Part shown: positions 28,246-36,290 of the stretch, one piece after another | Numbering within the stretch: the first letter of the stretch is position 1 | Layout: the number at the start of each line of letters is the position of its first letter | From: Sansalvadorimonas sp965243775 | GTDB lineage: Bacteria; Pseudomonadota; Gammaproteobacteria; Pseudomonadales; Endozoicomonadaceae | Direction of reading: 5' to 3' | Assembly: GCA_965243775.1 (NCBI GenBank) | Contig: CBDEWF010000075.1 | Coordinates: 124,001-188,000, forward strand | Length of the DNA stretch: 64,000 bases | The notes under the pieces: generated by a model | Seen by the model: only the letters and a program-made list of their open reading frames with translations | What the model was told of the DNA's origin: nothing | Database searches by the model: none | Made by a program: the position numbers and the translations under genes

Positions 28246-28838
28246 CAGGCGTTCTCCTCATCCACTCCGATTACAATCACACCATCACCCTTGAATGAGT
28301 AAGGCGGGACAACCAGATTGGTTGGTGCCGGTACCCCCTTGTATACACGCCCGGCCAGATCAAACCGGGAGCCATGGCAGGGACAGTAATACCCCCCCTT
28401 CCACTTGGCATCAAAGTCCATTGACTGAACCTCAGGCATATACTTCGGAGAACAACCGAGATGCGTACATAAACCAATTAGAACCAGGAACTCATTATTC
28501 CGGGAGCGATACTCATTTTGGGCATACCCGGGCTGCTCAGACTCATTGGATGACGGATCGCGCAAGCGTCCGTTTTCCGAAGAGATATTCTCAAGCATGT
28601 CCCCGGTACGCCGCACAATAAACACGGGCTTACCCCGCCACTCTGCAACGACCTGCTGACCAGCTTCCAGTTTGGATACATTGATTTCCACAGGTGCACC
28701 AGCGGCCTTGGCCTTGGCACTGGGATTCCAAGATTTGACGAACGGTGTCGCGACCCCCACGGCTCCAGCCGCTCCGACAACCGATGTAGCTCCTATCAGG
28801 AAGCGGCGCCGACCCACATTTACGCCGTCTTGACTCAT
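28245..28838 (-). CDS. petA: Rieske iron-sulfur subunit of the bc1 complex
   Basis: 2Fe-2S protein that moves electrons from ubiquinol to cytochrome c1. The 197-residue protein has a twin-arginine signal (GRRRFLIGATSVVGAAG) whose hydrophobic part also anchors it. Cluster motifs are CTHLGCSP and CPCHGSRFD, with both Cys and both His ligands present. It is the first gene of petABC. In pseudomonads it follows rpsI directly; here an insertion sequence and an unknown gene lie between. Confidence 0.97.
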   Translation of the reverse strand: MSQDGVNVGRRRFLIGATSVVGAAGAVGVATPFVKSWNPSAKAKAAGAPVEINVSKLEAGQQVVAEWRGKPVFIVRRTGDMLENISSENGRLRDPSSNESEQPGYAQNEYRSRNNEFLVLIGLCTHLGCSPKYMPEVQSMDFDAKWKGGYYCPCHGSRFDLAGRVYKGVPAPTNLVVPPYSFKGDGVIVIGVDEENA

Positions 28839-29178
28839 TCGGCTTTCTCCCCATCAGGGTTATTGCTTGTTTGGCATGCCTGCCAGTTACGGGCGGTGGG
28901 CATGGTAATTAATTTCGTTTTTCTCCACAAGCAACAGGCGTTAACCCTACTGCCCCACGCACAGACCGAAATGATATAGGTTTTACACCGTAATGTTAAT
29001 GCGTTATAGGTGATAAAAGGCTTTTCCAGTGCGAAAAATCAGCCATTTACCAACAAAACCAACCGGACTGCTTGCCAGAAAATCAGACAGTAAATATTTT
29101 CAGAGGGTTTGTAGAAAAAAGAAGCAAACCCGCACACTGCCGAACAACCATAAGCGGATTAGGTACCTTACCCCGATT
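28839..29178. other. Upstream region of petABC
   Basis: About 340 bases between the petA start and the IS element. It holds a candidate petABC promoter (28971-28999, described separately), a GC-rich hairpin-forming stretch near 28875-28905, and an AT-rich remainder towards the insertion. No gene is seen. Confidence 0.5.
28971..28999 (-). promoter_or_regulatory. Candidate petABC promoter
   Basis: On the minus strand TTAACA (28994-28999) and TATCAT (28971-28976) are spaced by 17 bases. It lies between the IS and petA, so it could drive petABC independently of rplM-rpsI after the insertion. This is a pattern match only. Confidence 0.45.
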
Positions 29179-29186
29179 AAACCTAT
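29179..29186. repeat. Left target-site duplication of IS982-type element
   Basis: AAACCTAT, identical to 30192-30199. The pair flanks the terminal inverted repeats exactly, as expected for a recent transposition. Confidence 0.85.
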
Positions 29187-30191
29187 ACGCCATGTGTGAC
29201 TTTTAGGCGGAAATTAGCCCCTCAAACTGAGCTGGCTCCTTTCCGGCCTGAATATTCATATATGCCCCCACAGTGAAAGCAAGAAGTTTACGACCCATAC
29301 GGCTGGTCAGGTGCCACATATCCCGGCCCCCACAATGTTCAATATCAAAATATTTCACCAACTGTCCTATGGTTGTCTCAACTCTTCTGCGAAGACGCAT
29401 GATGAGTCTGACAAACCATTTAGGGCGATCGTCATTCATGTTACGCCGGAGCGGGGTTTGCAAATCGATGCCTTCCGCTTTGCAAGCGTTTTTCAGCTCA
29501 GGCCGTATGTATCCTTTATCACCCAAAAGCAGCCCTGCAATATCGTCTAAAAAATCATAGGCTGCATCTCGCTCATCAACATTAGCTGCCGTGAGTTGGA
29601 AGCCTGAAGGAATCCCTCTCATATCGACAACGAGATGCCCCTGAAAACCAAAAAAGTCCCGCTTCTTTAATGCACAGTGCCCAAACCAGGCCTCACCTTT
29701 GAAACAACGGCTTCTGGTCGCCCGTGTTCTGACGCAGACCTCAATGGGAAAACCATCAATAATGTGGAGGCTGGAACAATCAGCCCCGAGCAGTTGCAAA
29801 AGAGCAGCTTGCAGACGCTGCTTTACTCTCCAGAGATTGGCTCCCTGTCGCACAAACTGTGAGCGATCAGGAAGGGAAGGAAAAAAGTGTAGCCATTCTC
29901 TACGGAAGTACTTCCATATTGCCTTGTCTTCGTGGATACCAAGCCATTCAGCGACAATTTCCATAGTGAGAACCTCACTGTCGGAAAGCCTGGGAGGAGT
30001 TCCACGCTTTCGGATAGGCTCGGTAATATTTGAAAAGTACAAATCGTCGATCAGGCAGAATACACTGATGATAAACTCTTCGAGGGGCATGGTCGTCACT
30101 GTCTGGTGTGTTATCGCAAATAGATATTAGACAGTGGTCATGTCCCTCATCAGAACTTATAAAGAAAATAAAGAAAAGTCACACATCGCGT
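29187..30191 (-). mobile_element. IS982-family insertion sequence, intact
   Basis: A 1005-bp element bounded by 18-bp terminal inverted repeats matching at 17 positions (29187-29204, ACGCCATGTGTGACTTTT, against 30174-30191). It is flanked by the 8-bp duplication AAACCTAT. It carries a single transposase gene on the minus strand whose stop codon lies in the left repeat. Perfect duplication and an open transposase point to recent activity. It sits in the rpsI-petA gap of an otherwise conserved ribosomal/bc1 locus. Confidence 0.9.
29203..30099 (-). CDS. IS982-family transposase
   Basis: A 298-residue DDE transposase (DUF772/DDE_Tnp_1 type). Typical IS982 features are an N-terminal helical region with RLSDSEVLTMEIVAEWLG, a first acidic residue in HIIDGFPIEVC, a second region with LLLGDKGYIRPEL, and a C-terminal RRRVETTIGQLVKYF carrying the glutamate. 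The frame is intact from ATG to stop, so the enzyme may be functional. Its stop codon overlaps the left terminal repeat. Assignment to IS982 rather than IS5 rests on the RLSDSEV and IDGFPI motifs and on single-frame organisation. Confidence 0.88.
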   Translation of the reverse strand: MTTMPLEEFIISVFCLIDDLYFSNITEPIRKRGTPPRLSDSEVLTMEIVAEWLGIHEDKAIWKYFRREWLHFFPSLPDRSQFVRQGANLWRVKQRLQAALLQLLGADCSSLHIIDGFPIEVCVRTRATRSRCFKGEAWFGHCALKKRDFFGFQGHLVVDMRGIPSGFQLTAANVDERDAAYDFLDDIAGLLLGDKGYIRPELKNACKAEGIDLQTPLRRNMNDDRPKWFVRLIMRLRRRVETTIGQLVKYFDIEHCGGRDMWHLTSRMGRKLLAFTVGAYMNIQAGKEPAQFEGLISA

Positions 30192-30199
30192 AAACCTAT
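30192..30199. repeat. Right target-site duplication of IS982-type element
   Basis: AAACCTAT, the partner of 29179-29186. It is followed by about 240 bases of AT-rich non-coding sequence up to the next gene. Confidence 0.85.
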
Positions 30200-30436
30200 A
30201 CAAATAAATGCGGCAGAAACCCAATGAAGCTTCCCGAATGAATGTAAAACTGTCAGACTTGTCTATATTTTCACCATGACTCGAACAGCAACACCTTTCA
30301 AAAAAACACCCCTTGAAAAACAGTCAACACTGCTTTTTGCTGGTTCGGACTACGGTTTTGACCAAGAGCATACTCTCAGTTAGTTCTTAAAAGCCCGGCC
30401 CGGTATTACCCACCGAATGGTACTTAAGACCTGACA

Positions 30437-32146
30437 ATGCACACACCGAAGAGAAAAATTTCGTACTTACACAGAACACTGGTCTTTTGGTGCAGTTTAG
30501 GACTGACTGCCCCCGCATACCCTACTCAAAAGAAAGTTCTGGAAGAGTATTTTGTGTTCTCAGCCAGACCATTAAGTAAGCAACAAAAAAAGTCACTGGT
30601 TTCAATTGCCAAAGGAACAGTCAGTGTTGTTGCTGATTTAGAAAAAAATGGTTCTATTAAAAGCGTTACAAAACAGCTTAAAGGCACACTGGTGTACAGT
30701 AAAGAAGGAGAAGCTGCCACTTCATTAGCGAGCAAAACCCAACCTAGACATAGAAGAGCTACCCATGGAATAGAAAGCCACATAAACATCCTGTCAGAAG
30801 TGCAATTCTGGGCAGACGGAACATGCCATCTCTCATTTCAAACGGACAACCCTGCCCCTTTTGGTAAAGGACATACTCCTGAGGAAATCCTTGAGAGAGG
30901 TGAAATTCATGTCATAAATGACATTTTTGCTCATCCACGTCTGCGAATAGAAACCAATATCAGTCGCCATGAAATGACAACAGAGGTTTCCGTGTTATGC
31001 CAAAACAAAACAGACCTTCAAAAAAAACAAGGCACAAAAAAAACACCGATTGAAAACGATAAAGAATTTAGAGAAAAGCGCCTTTCTTCTCTGGGTTACC
31101 AGCTATTGGAAGCTCATGACATGGCAGCATATCCAGATAGCATTCTGCTTTTCAACCCAGCATTAAATGTACACGGAACAGTGAAAATGGATTTAAAGAA
31201 AGAGGATGAGTACATCAATGTAGCAGGCACATGTCCACGCCATGAAGGATGCAGACAGAAGGGCCCTTCATATGCATACACCACCCCATCATCAACCTTC
31301 CTTTGCTTTGGTCATCACCTCTGCGACATACACGGGCAGGTAAACGTAGGGTTTCGCCCACTACTCTTTTCTTACATATCAAAACCCAAAGCAGAAGAAA
31401 TCAAACTTAAACATATTTACATTAAGAGTCCGATCACCGTAATCACAACCATCGGCTCTAATCCTTTATTACTGGCAGAACACAAACAGAAAAAAGTTTT
31501 TGTCAATATTGACGAAATAACAGCTCTTGATAGCGCCTCAAAGTTTCTTGAAGATTCTGGCTTTAATTCGCTGATTCACAATAGCGAGACAGATGCTTCC
31601 CCAAACTTCCATGACCACATGCAGAAAGAGGCCCCTGCGAAAAACAGCCCTGAGCCAAAGTTGGCTACTTACGCATCCAGACTGAGTATAAACCCCAGGC
31701 AGCAGCCTCCAACCGACAGAAAGCCGAAATCAAAGGTCACCTCTTCCCACCAGCAATCCCTTTACCAGTATTCATCTCCCCCTCCTTCTATAGCGCCCAC
31801 TAAAACAACAGGAAAACCAACACAGAGAGTAAGTCCTAACCCAGTGCCCCAGGAAAGCTGGCAGTCTATACCCTCGCAGAAAAATTCACCGAACAATACT
31901 GAACATCAACAGTTAATACACGGAAGCTTCGGGACTCAATCTTCATACCAGTTATTTCCAACCAACAGCAATCCTTTTGGATTCTCGCTATTTCAATCCT
32001 GCACTCAACAGACACCAGGTAGAGCACCAACTAAAAAAAGTATCCGGAGAGAGCCTTTTACCGAAGACACAACTAAACCTCAGGAGCTATGGAGTAACTG
32101 GTACCTGAAAAACCATGGAAGACCGCAGGTTAAAGCGTTCAACTGA
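30437..32146 (+). CDS. Unknown exported protein, proline/glutamine-rich tail
   Basis: A 569-residue protein I do not recognise. A basic N-terminus and hydrophobic stretch (about residues 13-28) ending APAYPTQ look like a signal peptide. Residues about 40-380 look globular, with several cysteines (for example around AGTCPRHEGC and LCFGHHLCDIHG) that could form disulfides. Residues about 390-540 are low-complexity, rich in P, S, Q and N. Codon use is A-rich compared with the ribosomal and bc1 genes on either side. It lies on the opposite strand to all its neighbours, inside a normally unbroken operon region next to an IS, so transfer is likely. Function unknown. Confidence 0.75.
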   Translation: MHTPKRKISYLHRTLVFWCSLGLTAPAYPTQKKVLEEYFVFSARPLSKQQKKSLVSIAKGTVSVVADLEKNGSIKSVTKQLKGTLVYSKEGEAATSLASKTQPRHRRATHGIESHINILSEVQFWADGTCHLSFQTDNPAPFGKGHTPEEILERGEIHVINDIFAHPRLRIETNISRHEMTTEVSVLCQNKTDLQKKQGTKKTPIENDKEFREKRLSSLGYQLLEAHDMAAYPDSILLFNPALNVHGTVKMDLKKEDEYINVAGTCPRHEGCRQKGPSYAYTTPSSTFLCFGHHLCDIHGQVNVGFRPLLFSYISKPKAEEIKLKHIYIKSPITVITTIGSNPLLLAEHKQKKVFVNIDEITALDSASKFLEDSGFNSLIHNSETDASPNFHDHMQKEAPAKNSPEPKLATYASRLSINPRQQPPTDRKPKSKVTSSHQQSLYQYSSPPPSIAPTKTTGKPTQRVSPNPVPQESWQSIPSQKNSPNNTEHQQLIHGSFGTQSSYQLFPTNSNPFGFSLFQSCTQQTPGRAPTKKSIRREPFTEDTTKPQELWSNWYLKNHGRPQVKAFN

Positions 32147-32178
32147 ATACACTTCAGATGACCCGATAAAATTCTTAC

Positions 32179-32213
32179 AAAAAAAAACGCCTGACCAAAG
32201 CCAGGCGTTTTTT
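32179..32213 (-). terminator. Bidirectional terminator after rpsI
   Basis: AAAAAACGCCTG and CAGGCGTTTTTT form a 12-bp stem with an 8-base loop. T-runs lie on both strands, so it can end rpsI transcripts (minus) and those of the unknown exported gene (plus). Confidence 0.85.
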
Positions 32214-32229
32214 GCGGTATCCGAATGGA

Positions 32230-32622
32230 TTAACGCTTGGAGAACTGCGGACGCTTACGCGCTTTATGCAGACCAACCTTCTTACGTTCAACCATACGGG
32301 CGTCACGAGTGACGTAGCCAGCTTTACGCAGAGCACCACGCAGAGTCTCATCGTAATCCATCAGAGCACGAGTAATACCGTGACGGATTGCGCCAGCCTG
32401 ACCGGAGTCACCACCACCTTTAACAGTGATGTTCAGGTCAAATTTCTCAACCATCTCAACCAGCTCGAGAGGCTGCATAACAACCATGCGAGAGGTTTCA
32501 CGACCAAAGTACTCCTGCAGAGTACGACCGTTGATGCTGATTTTGCCAGTACCGGCACGCAGGAATACGCGAGCGGTAGAGTTCTTGCGGCGACCAGTGC
32601 CGTAGTTTTGAGTAACAGACAT
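32230..32622 (-). CDS. rpsI: 30S ribosomal protein S9
   Basis: A 130-residue ribosomal protein of the small subunit head. QNYGTGRRKNSTARVFLRAG at the N-terminus, GGGDSGQAGAIRHGITRAL in the middle and the basic tail KARKRPQFSKR, which reaches the P-site tRNA, are all present. It lies 12 bases after rplM in the conserved rplM-rpsI operon and is followed by a terminator. Confidence 0.99.
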   Translation of the reverse strand: MSVTQNYGTGRRKNSTARVFLRAGTGKISINGRTLQEYFGRETSRMVVMQPLELVEMVEKFDLNITVKGGGDSGQAGAIRHGITRALMDYDETLRGALRKAGYVTRDARMVERKKVGLHKARKRPQFSKR

Positions 32623-32634
32623 AATAATCCCCGA

Positions 32635-33063
32635 TTAGATATCCAGTTGCTGAGGCTGCTGTGCAGCATGCGGATGCTCGTTGCCGGCGTAAACTTTCAG
32701 CTTACGCTGCATCGCGCGACCCAGCGGATTGCGGGGCATCATGCCTTTTACAGCCAGTTCGATAATACGCTCAGGCTTGTGGGCTACCAGCTTTTCGAAG
32801 TTCATAGACTTCAGACCACCCGGGAATTCGGAGTGGCGGTAGTACATCTTGTCAGCAGCCTTGTTGCCAGTTACGTGAACCTTCTCGGCGTTGATAACAA
32901 CGATGTAATCACCAGTATCCACGTGAGGAGTGTATTCTGGCTTGTGCTTGCCGCGCAGACGGGTAGCAATCTCAGTGGCCAGACGACCCAGAGTTTTGCC
33001 GGTAGCGTCTACGACGTACCAGTCACGCTTTGCGGTTTCTGCTTTAGCGCTAAAGGTTTTCAT
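32635..33063 (-). CDS. rplM: 50S ribosomal protein L13
   Basis: A 142-residue large-subunit protein. The frame is open to 33081, but the start is placed at 33063 (MKTFSAKAET), preceded by GGAAGAG, which gives the family length. DATGKTLGRLATEIATRLRG, DTGDYIVVINAEK and GMMPRNPLGRAM are L13 signatures. It is the first gene of rplM-rpsI. Its leader (33064-33196) contains a tandem 14-bp repeat that could matter for autoregulation. Confidence 0.99.
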   Translation of the reverse strand: MKTFSAKAETAKRDWYVVDATGKTLGRLATEIATRLRGKHKPEYTPHVDTGDYIVVINAEKVHVTGNKAADKMYYRHSEFPGGLKSMNFEKLVAHKPERIIELAVKGMMPRNPLGRAMQRKLKVYAGNEHPHAAQQPQQLDI

Positions 33064-33140
33064 TAATCTCTTCCGCCTCAATGCTCGCCATGCGAGATGG
33101 TTTCATTTCCGCCTCCCCTGTCGACCCGGAACCAGGCTAA

Positions 33141-33168
33141 GTTCGGCCTTCAAAGTTCGGCGTTCAAA
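33141..33168. repeat. Tandem 14-bp duplication in the rplM leader
   Basis: GTTCGGCCTTCAAA (33141-33154) is followed at once by GTTCGGCGTTCAAA (33155-33168), one mismatch. It lies between the predicted rplM promoter and start codon, so it is part of the 5' untranslated RNA. Confidence 0.7.
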
Positions 33169-33202
33169 CATTGGGCACTCAATCGCGGGAAACGAGCGCG
33201 AT

Positions 33203-33225
33203 ATTATAGCGAGTCAAATGAATAT
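33203..33225 (-). promoter_or_regulatory. Candidate rplM-rpsI promoter
   Basis: A perfect TATAAT (33203-33208 on the minus strand) lies about 140 bases before rplM. A -35 element at 16-17 bases (TTCCCA region) is weak. A TTGACT lies only 3 bases upstream of the -10 and is too close to be its partner. Confidence 0.4.
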
Positions 33226-33336
33226 GGGAAGACCTGAACCAGCCAATATCTCAGGTATTTCAACTGCTAACAACTGTCAGAATGCGGAAAATGGTAATAA
33301 TATACCGTAAGAACTTCTCCAGCCGGAACAGTCACA

Positions 33337-34368
33337 ATGGAATACCGAAACCTTGGACGTACCGACACCCGCGTAAGTCTTATCTGCCTGGGCACCATGA
33401 CCTGGGGTGAACAGAATACCGAGCAGGAAGCCTATGCCCAGCTTGACTACGCCATTGAGCGGGGGGTGAACTTTATTGATACCGCTGAACTGTACCCTAT
33501 TCCTCCCATGGAGAAGACCTATACCAGAACAGAAACCATTATTGGTAACTGGCTGAAGCTGCGAGGGCAACGGGATGACCTGATCATCGCCACCAAGGTT
33601 TGCGGCCCCGGATACAGCTATATGGATGGAGGCCGCCATTTCAATCGATACCATATTAAACGGGCGCTTGAGGGCAGCCTGAAAAGGCTGGGTACAGACT
33701 ATATCGACCTTTATCAACTGCACTGGCCAGACCGTAACACCAATAACTTTGGCCAGCGCGGCTTTATCCATCAGGATGATGAACAGTCAACACCTATTGA
33801 GGAAACCCTGGAAGTGCTGGATTTGCTGGTTAAGTCCGGAAAAATCCGCCATATCGGACTTTCCAATGAATCCCCATGGGGTGCTATGCGGTTCATGAAT
33901 CTGTCAGAGAAAAATGGCTGGCCCAGAGCCGTGTCCATTCAGAACCCCTATAACCTCCTCAATAGGAGCTTTGAAGTCGGGCTGGCAGAAATCGCCCACC
34001 GGGAGGATCTGGGGCTGCTGGCTTATTCCCCAATGGCCATGGGAACCCTGAGTGGCAAGTATCTTGATGGCGCCCGTCCCGAAGGGGCCAGGATGACATT
34101 ATTCAGCCGTTTCCAGCGCTACAATAAACCAGAAGCCGAAACCGCCATCCGTGCCTATGTTGATCTGGCCAGACAAAATAATCTTGACCCGGCCCAGATG
34201 GCCCTGGCCTACGTCAACAGCCGAAGCTTCATGACCAGTAATATTATTGGTGCCACAACCCTGGAACAGCTGACAGCTGATATCGACTCTATTGAACTGT
34301 CTCTCGACCAGGATGTGCTTCAGACCATCGAAGACATTCACGCGCGCCTGCCAGACCCGACTCCATAA
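33337..34368 (+). CDS. NADP-dependent aldo/keto reductase, Tas-like
   Basis: A 343-residue TIM-barrel oxidoreductase resembling E. coli Tas. The catalytic tetrad is visible: Asp in NFIDTAELYP, Tyr in AELYP, Lys in IATKVCGPG, and His in YQLHWPDR. The C-terminal NADPH-binding region (NIIGATTLEQLTADI) is typical. The start is near MEYRNLGRTDTRVSLICLG with an upstream purine-rich site. It is a single gene on the plus strand, divergent from rplM. The physiological substrate is not predictable from sequence. Confidence 0.9.
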   Translation: MEYRNLGRTDTRVSLICLGTMTWGEQNTEQEAYAQLDYAIERGVNFIDTAELYPIPPMEKTYTRTETIIGNWLKLRGQRDDLIIATKVCGPGYSYMDGGRHFNRYHIKRALEGSLKRLGTDYIDLYQLHWPDRNTNNFGQRGFIHQDDEQSTPIEETLEVLDLLVKSGKIRHIGLSNESPWGAMRFMNLSEKNGWPRAVSIQNPYNLLNRSFEVGLAEIAHREDLGLLAYSPMAMGTLSGKYLDGARPEGARMTLFSRFQRYNKPEAETAIRAYVDLARQNNLDPAQMALAYVNSRSFMTSNIIGATTLEQLTADIDSIELSLDQDVLQTIEDIHARLPDPTP

Positions 34369-34687
34369 ACTGAGCAATAGCCACTTAATTCCTGGCTCTG
34401 CAATGTCAGAGTCAGGATCTCACCGAAGAGCTCAATTATTCATCCCAAGGCAGACATTGCCGATATTTGCCTTTGTAAATGCACTTCCACAAATTCGGTT
34501 TATGCTTACACTCTGTACAGGGGAATTTATGGATATACCCCTGTCCAGAATGAAATCGGGAAGAAAAGGAATTCAGGCTGTTTTGGGCATTTTTCTGGGT
34601 CTTATCAAAAAGCCGTAGTAAGACCTCAGATAGAAGGTGCAGCTGAAGTGCTAGCAGCCAGAAATAAAAACAATCCAAGAGGTCAAA
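34369..34687. other. Gap between aldo/keto reductase and hypothetical gene
   Basis: About 319 bases with no convincing gene. An imperfect hairpin (CCTGGCTCTG with CAGAGTCAGG, about 34392-34417) lies 24 bases after the reductase stop and could end its transcript, though no T-run follows. Confidence 0.4.
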
Positions 34688-35098
34688 ATGGAACTCTTAT
34701 TTTTAGCGGCTTGCGGCATGGTTCTCTACGCTGGGGGTAATTATATTGATTACTTGGCAGATCAAATGGCAGGAGAGGCCTTTGACAAACTGCATGAGGT
34801 TGTAGGCGGTGTCAGCTACTTTGGTCAATCTGCCCGGCCAATACATAAAATTCATGTCAGCCACATCAGCATTCCTCTTTTTCCATCTATTCATCATGAT
34901 TTGAAGGTGCTCTGCCAGACCGATTGCAACCACTGGTTCTGGTATCACGCCAAGATCAGGACAATGCAGGTGGAAAAAACTAAAATCGCCCCCCTCACAG
35001 AAGAGGAAGCCTGCGAGGCCCTGGCCGATGAGCCGGAAAAACAGGCCCAATACTTCCCACGTGAGGAGGAAGTAGAGCAACACAAGAAAAGCGCCTGA
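34688..35098 (+). CDS. Hypothetical protein, N-terminal hydrophobic segment
   Basis: A 136-residue protein I do not recognise. An AAGAGGT site lies 7 bases before the ATG, the main reason I prefer this strand over an overlapping minus-strand frame of similar size. Residues 1-20 are hydrophobic (signal anchor or signal peptide). The middle is rich in His and aromatic residues (CQTDCNHWFWYH). The C-terminus (about 98-136) is strongly acidic and polar with KIAPLTEEEACEALADEPE. Function unknown. Confidence 0.55.
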   Translation: MELLFLAACGMVLYAGGNYIDYLADQMAGEAFDKLHEVVGGVSYFGQSARPIHKIHVSHISIPLFPSIHHDLKVLCQTDCNHWFWYHAKIRTMQVEKTKIAPLTEEEACEALADEPEKQAQYFPREEEVEQHKKSA

Positions 35099-35172
35099 AT
35101 TCAATATATCCTGAAGAGGCTGCTCAGATTACCACCTCCGTGATAATCGAGCGGCCATCATCAAAAGTGCAT

Positions 35173-35817
35173 TTATCTGTCTTCTGTGTATTTGAGGCAA
35201 ACATTATCCAGCTGTATGCGCACTTCAGATTCACTAAAGAAACCCGTAGCAACCCTGCGCCTGACTAAAGAGCCATTGACCCTTATGCACTGCCTGCCTG
35301 GTTCATAGACACCGGTAAGGGAACCACTCAGAGTTTTATCGTAAAGACGGATTCGATCAGCATCCATATACACTTGATAACCGGAACAACGCCGTAAATC
35401 TGCAATATTCCTGTAACTGTTAATCACGTACATCTCACGGCGAGGCTCATCTCCCAACAGCAGCCTGCCCAGGCTTATTGTCCCTTTGTCCGGGTGAATC
35501 TCAAGGGTTCCAATAGCTACCCCTCCCTCATTCACATGAATTTTCAGTACCATCTTGCGAATATCGTGATCGGCCCGATAGTCCTGCCCCTTGTTCAATG
35601 AGTACCGGTACAGTCCCGGCCTTAGCTGACAGTCTGGAGCAATTTTTTCGTGTTCATATCTCGGGACACCTGGCATTACGGAAGGACTCCAGCCGGGAGC
35701 CGGTGGCTGAGGTTGGGGCATGGTGTCATATTCAGGGTAAGGTGGCGGATAGCAGAGGGCAATGACTGGCCACAACGACAGGCTGGATATAGCCAAGGCT
35801 TTGCAAAGAGATTTCAT
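35173..35817 (-). CDS. Unknown exported protein
   Basis: A 214-residue protein of unknown function. The N-terminus (MKSLCKALAISSLSLWPVI followed by ALCYP) is a clear signal peptide. Residues 24-60 are proline-rich. The remainder looks like a beta-rich globular domain with six cysteines (for example PDCQLRPGLYRYSL, LRRCSGYQVYMDADRIRLYD, GRQCIRVNGSL), compatible with disulfides in the periplasm. It is a single gene, convergent with 34688-35098. Confidence 0.7.
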   Translation of the reverse strand: MKSLCKALAISSLSLWPVIALCYPPPYPEYDTMPQPQPPAPGWSPSVMPGVPRYEHEKIAPDCQLRPGLYRYSLNKGQDYRADHDIRKMVLKIHVNEGGVAIGTLEIHPDKGTISLGRLLLGDEPRREMYVINSYRNIADLRRCSGYQVYMDADRIRLYDKTLSGSLTGVYEPGRQCIRVNGSLVRRRVATGFFSESEVRIQLDNVCLKYTEDR

Positions 35818-36290
35818 CAGGTACTCCTACTACTTCTTGGCCAAACCTGTGATATAGCATGCAGATATCCAGCTCTCAGGAGTGATCCAGGAAGAACGGT
35901 TTATAAATCCATAAGACAGGAGAAAAAATAGACGCCTGAAAGCGATCTGCTGTTTCATTTTGCAACGATCAGGGAGGGCTCTGTTATGCTTTGTTATGCC
36001 CAGTACCCCTTAGGATAGGACTTTTGCATTGACTGTGACCGAACGCTGCGCGTGCTGAAGAAATGAGCACTAACTTTGTCATTTCAGTCAATTAAGAACA
36101 AAATTAATAGTTAAAAATAACACCTGACAGTATTGAATTCCAGAAGGGCATTTTCGACTAAACCCATTGGTATCACTGAGGTTTAAGATGTTTACTTGTT
36201 TGTAAATGCAAAACCCTACTCCTAGCAAAGCTTGCCTATTATTGGAAAAGTGCTAAGTCGTGCATGTATTCTTAGTTTATGGAGACGGTC
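35818..36290. other. AT-rich non-coding region before avidin-like gene
   Basis: About 470 bases without a gene. It contains two copies of GTTATGC 10 bases apart (35983-35989, 35993-35999) and an inverted repeat ATTGACTG / CAGTCAAT (36028-36035, 36085-36092). Composition becomes notably AT-rich after 36090. GCATAAC, the complement of GTTATGC, recurs at 36808-36814 beyond the next gene. Confidence 0.45.

Noticed and set aside
34703..35104. 133-codon minus-strand frame opposite the hypothetical gene at 34688-35098
   Set aside because: The plus-strand frame has a good AAGAGGT site and a sensible polar C-terminus; the minus frame lacks a ribosome site. I cannot fully exclude the reverse choice.
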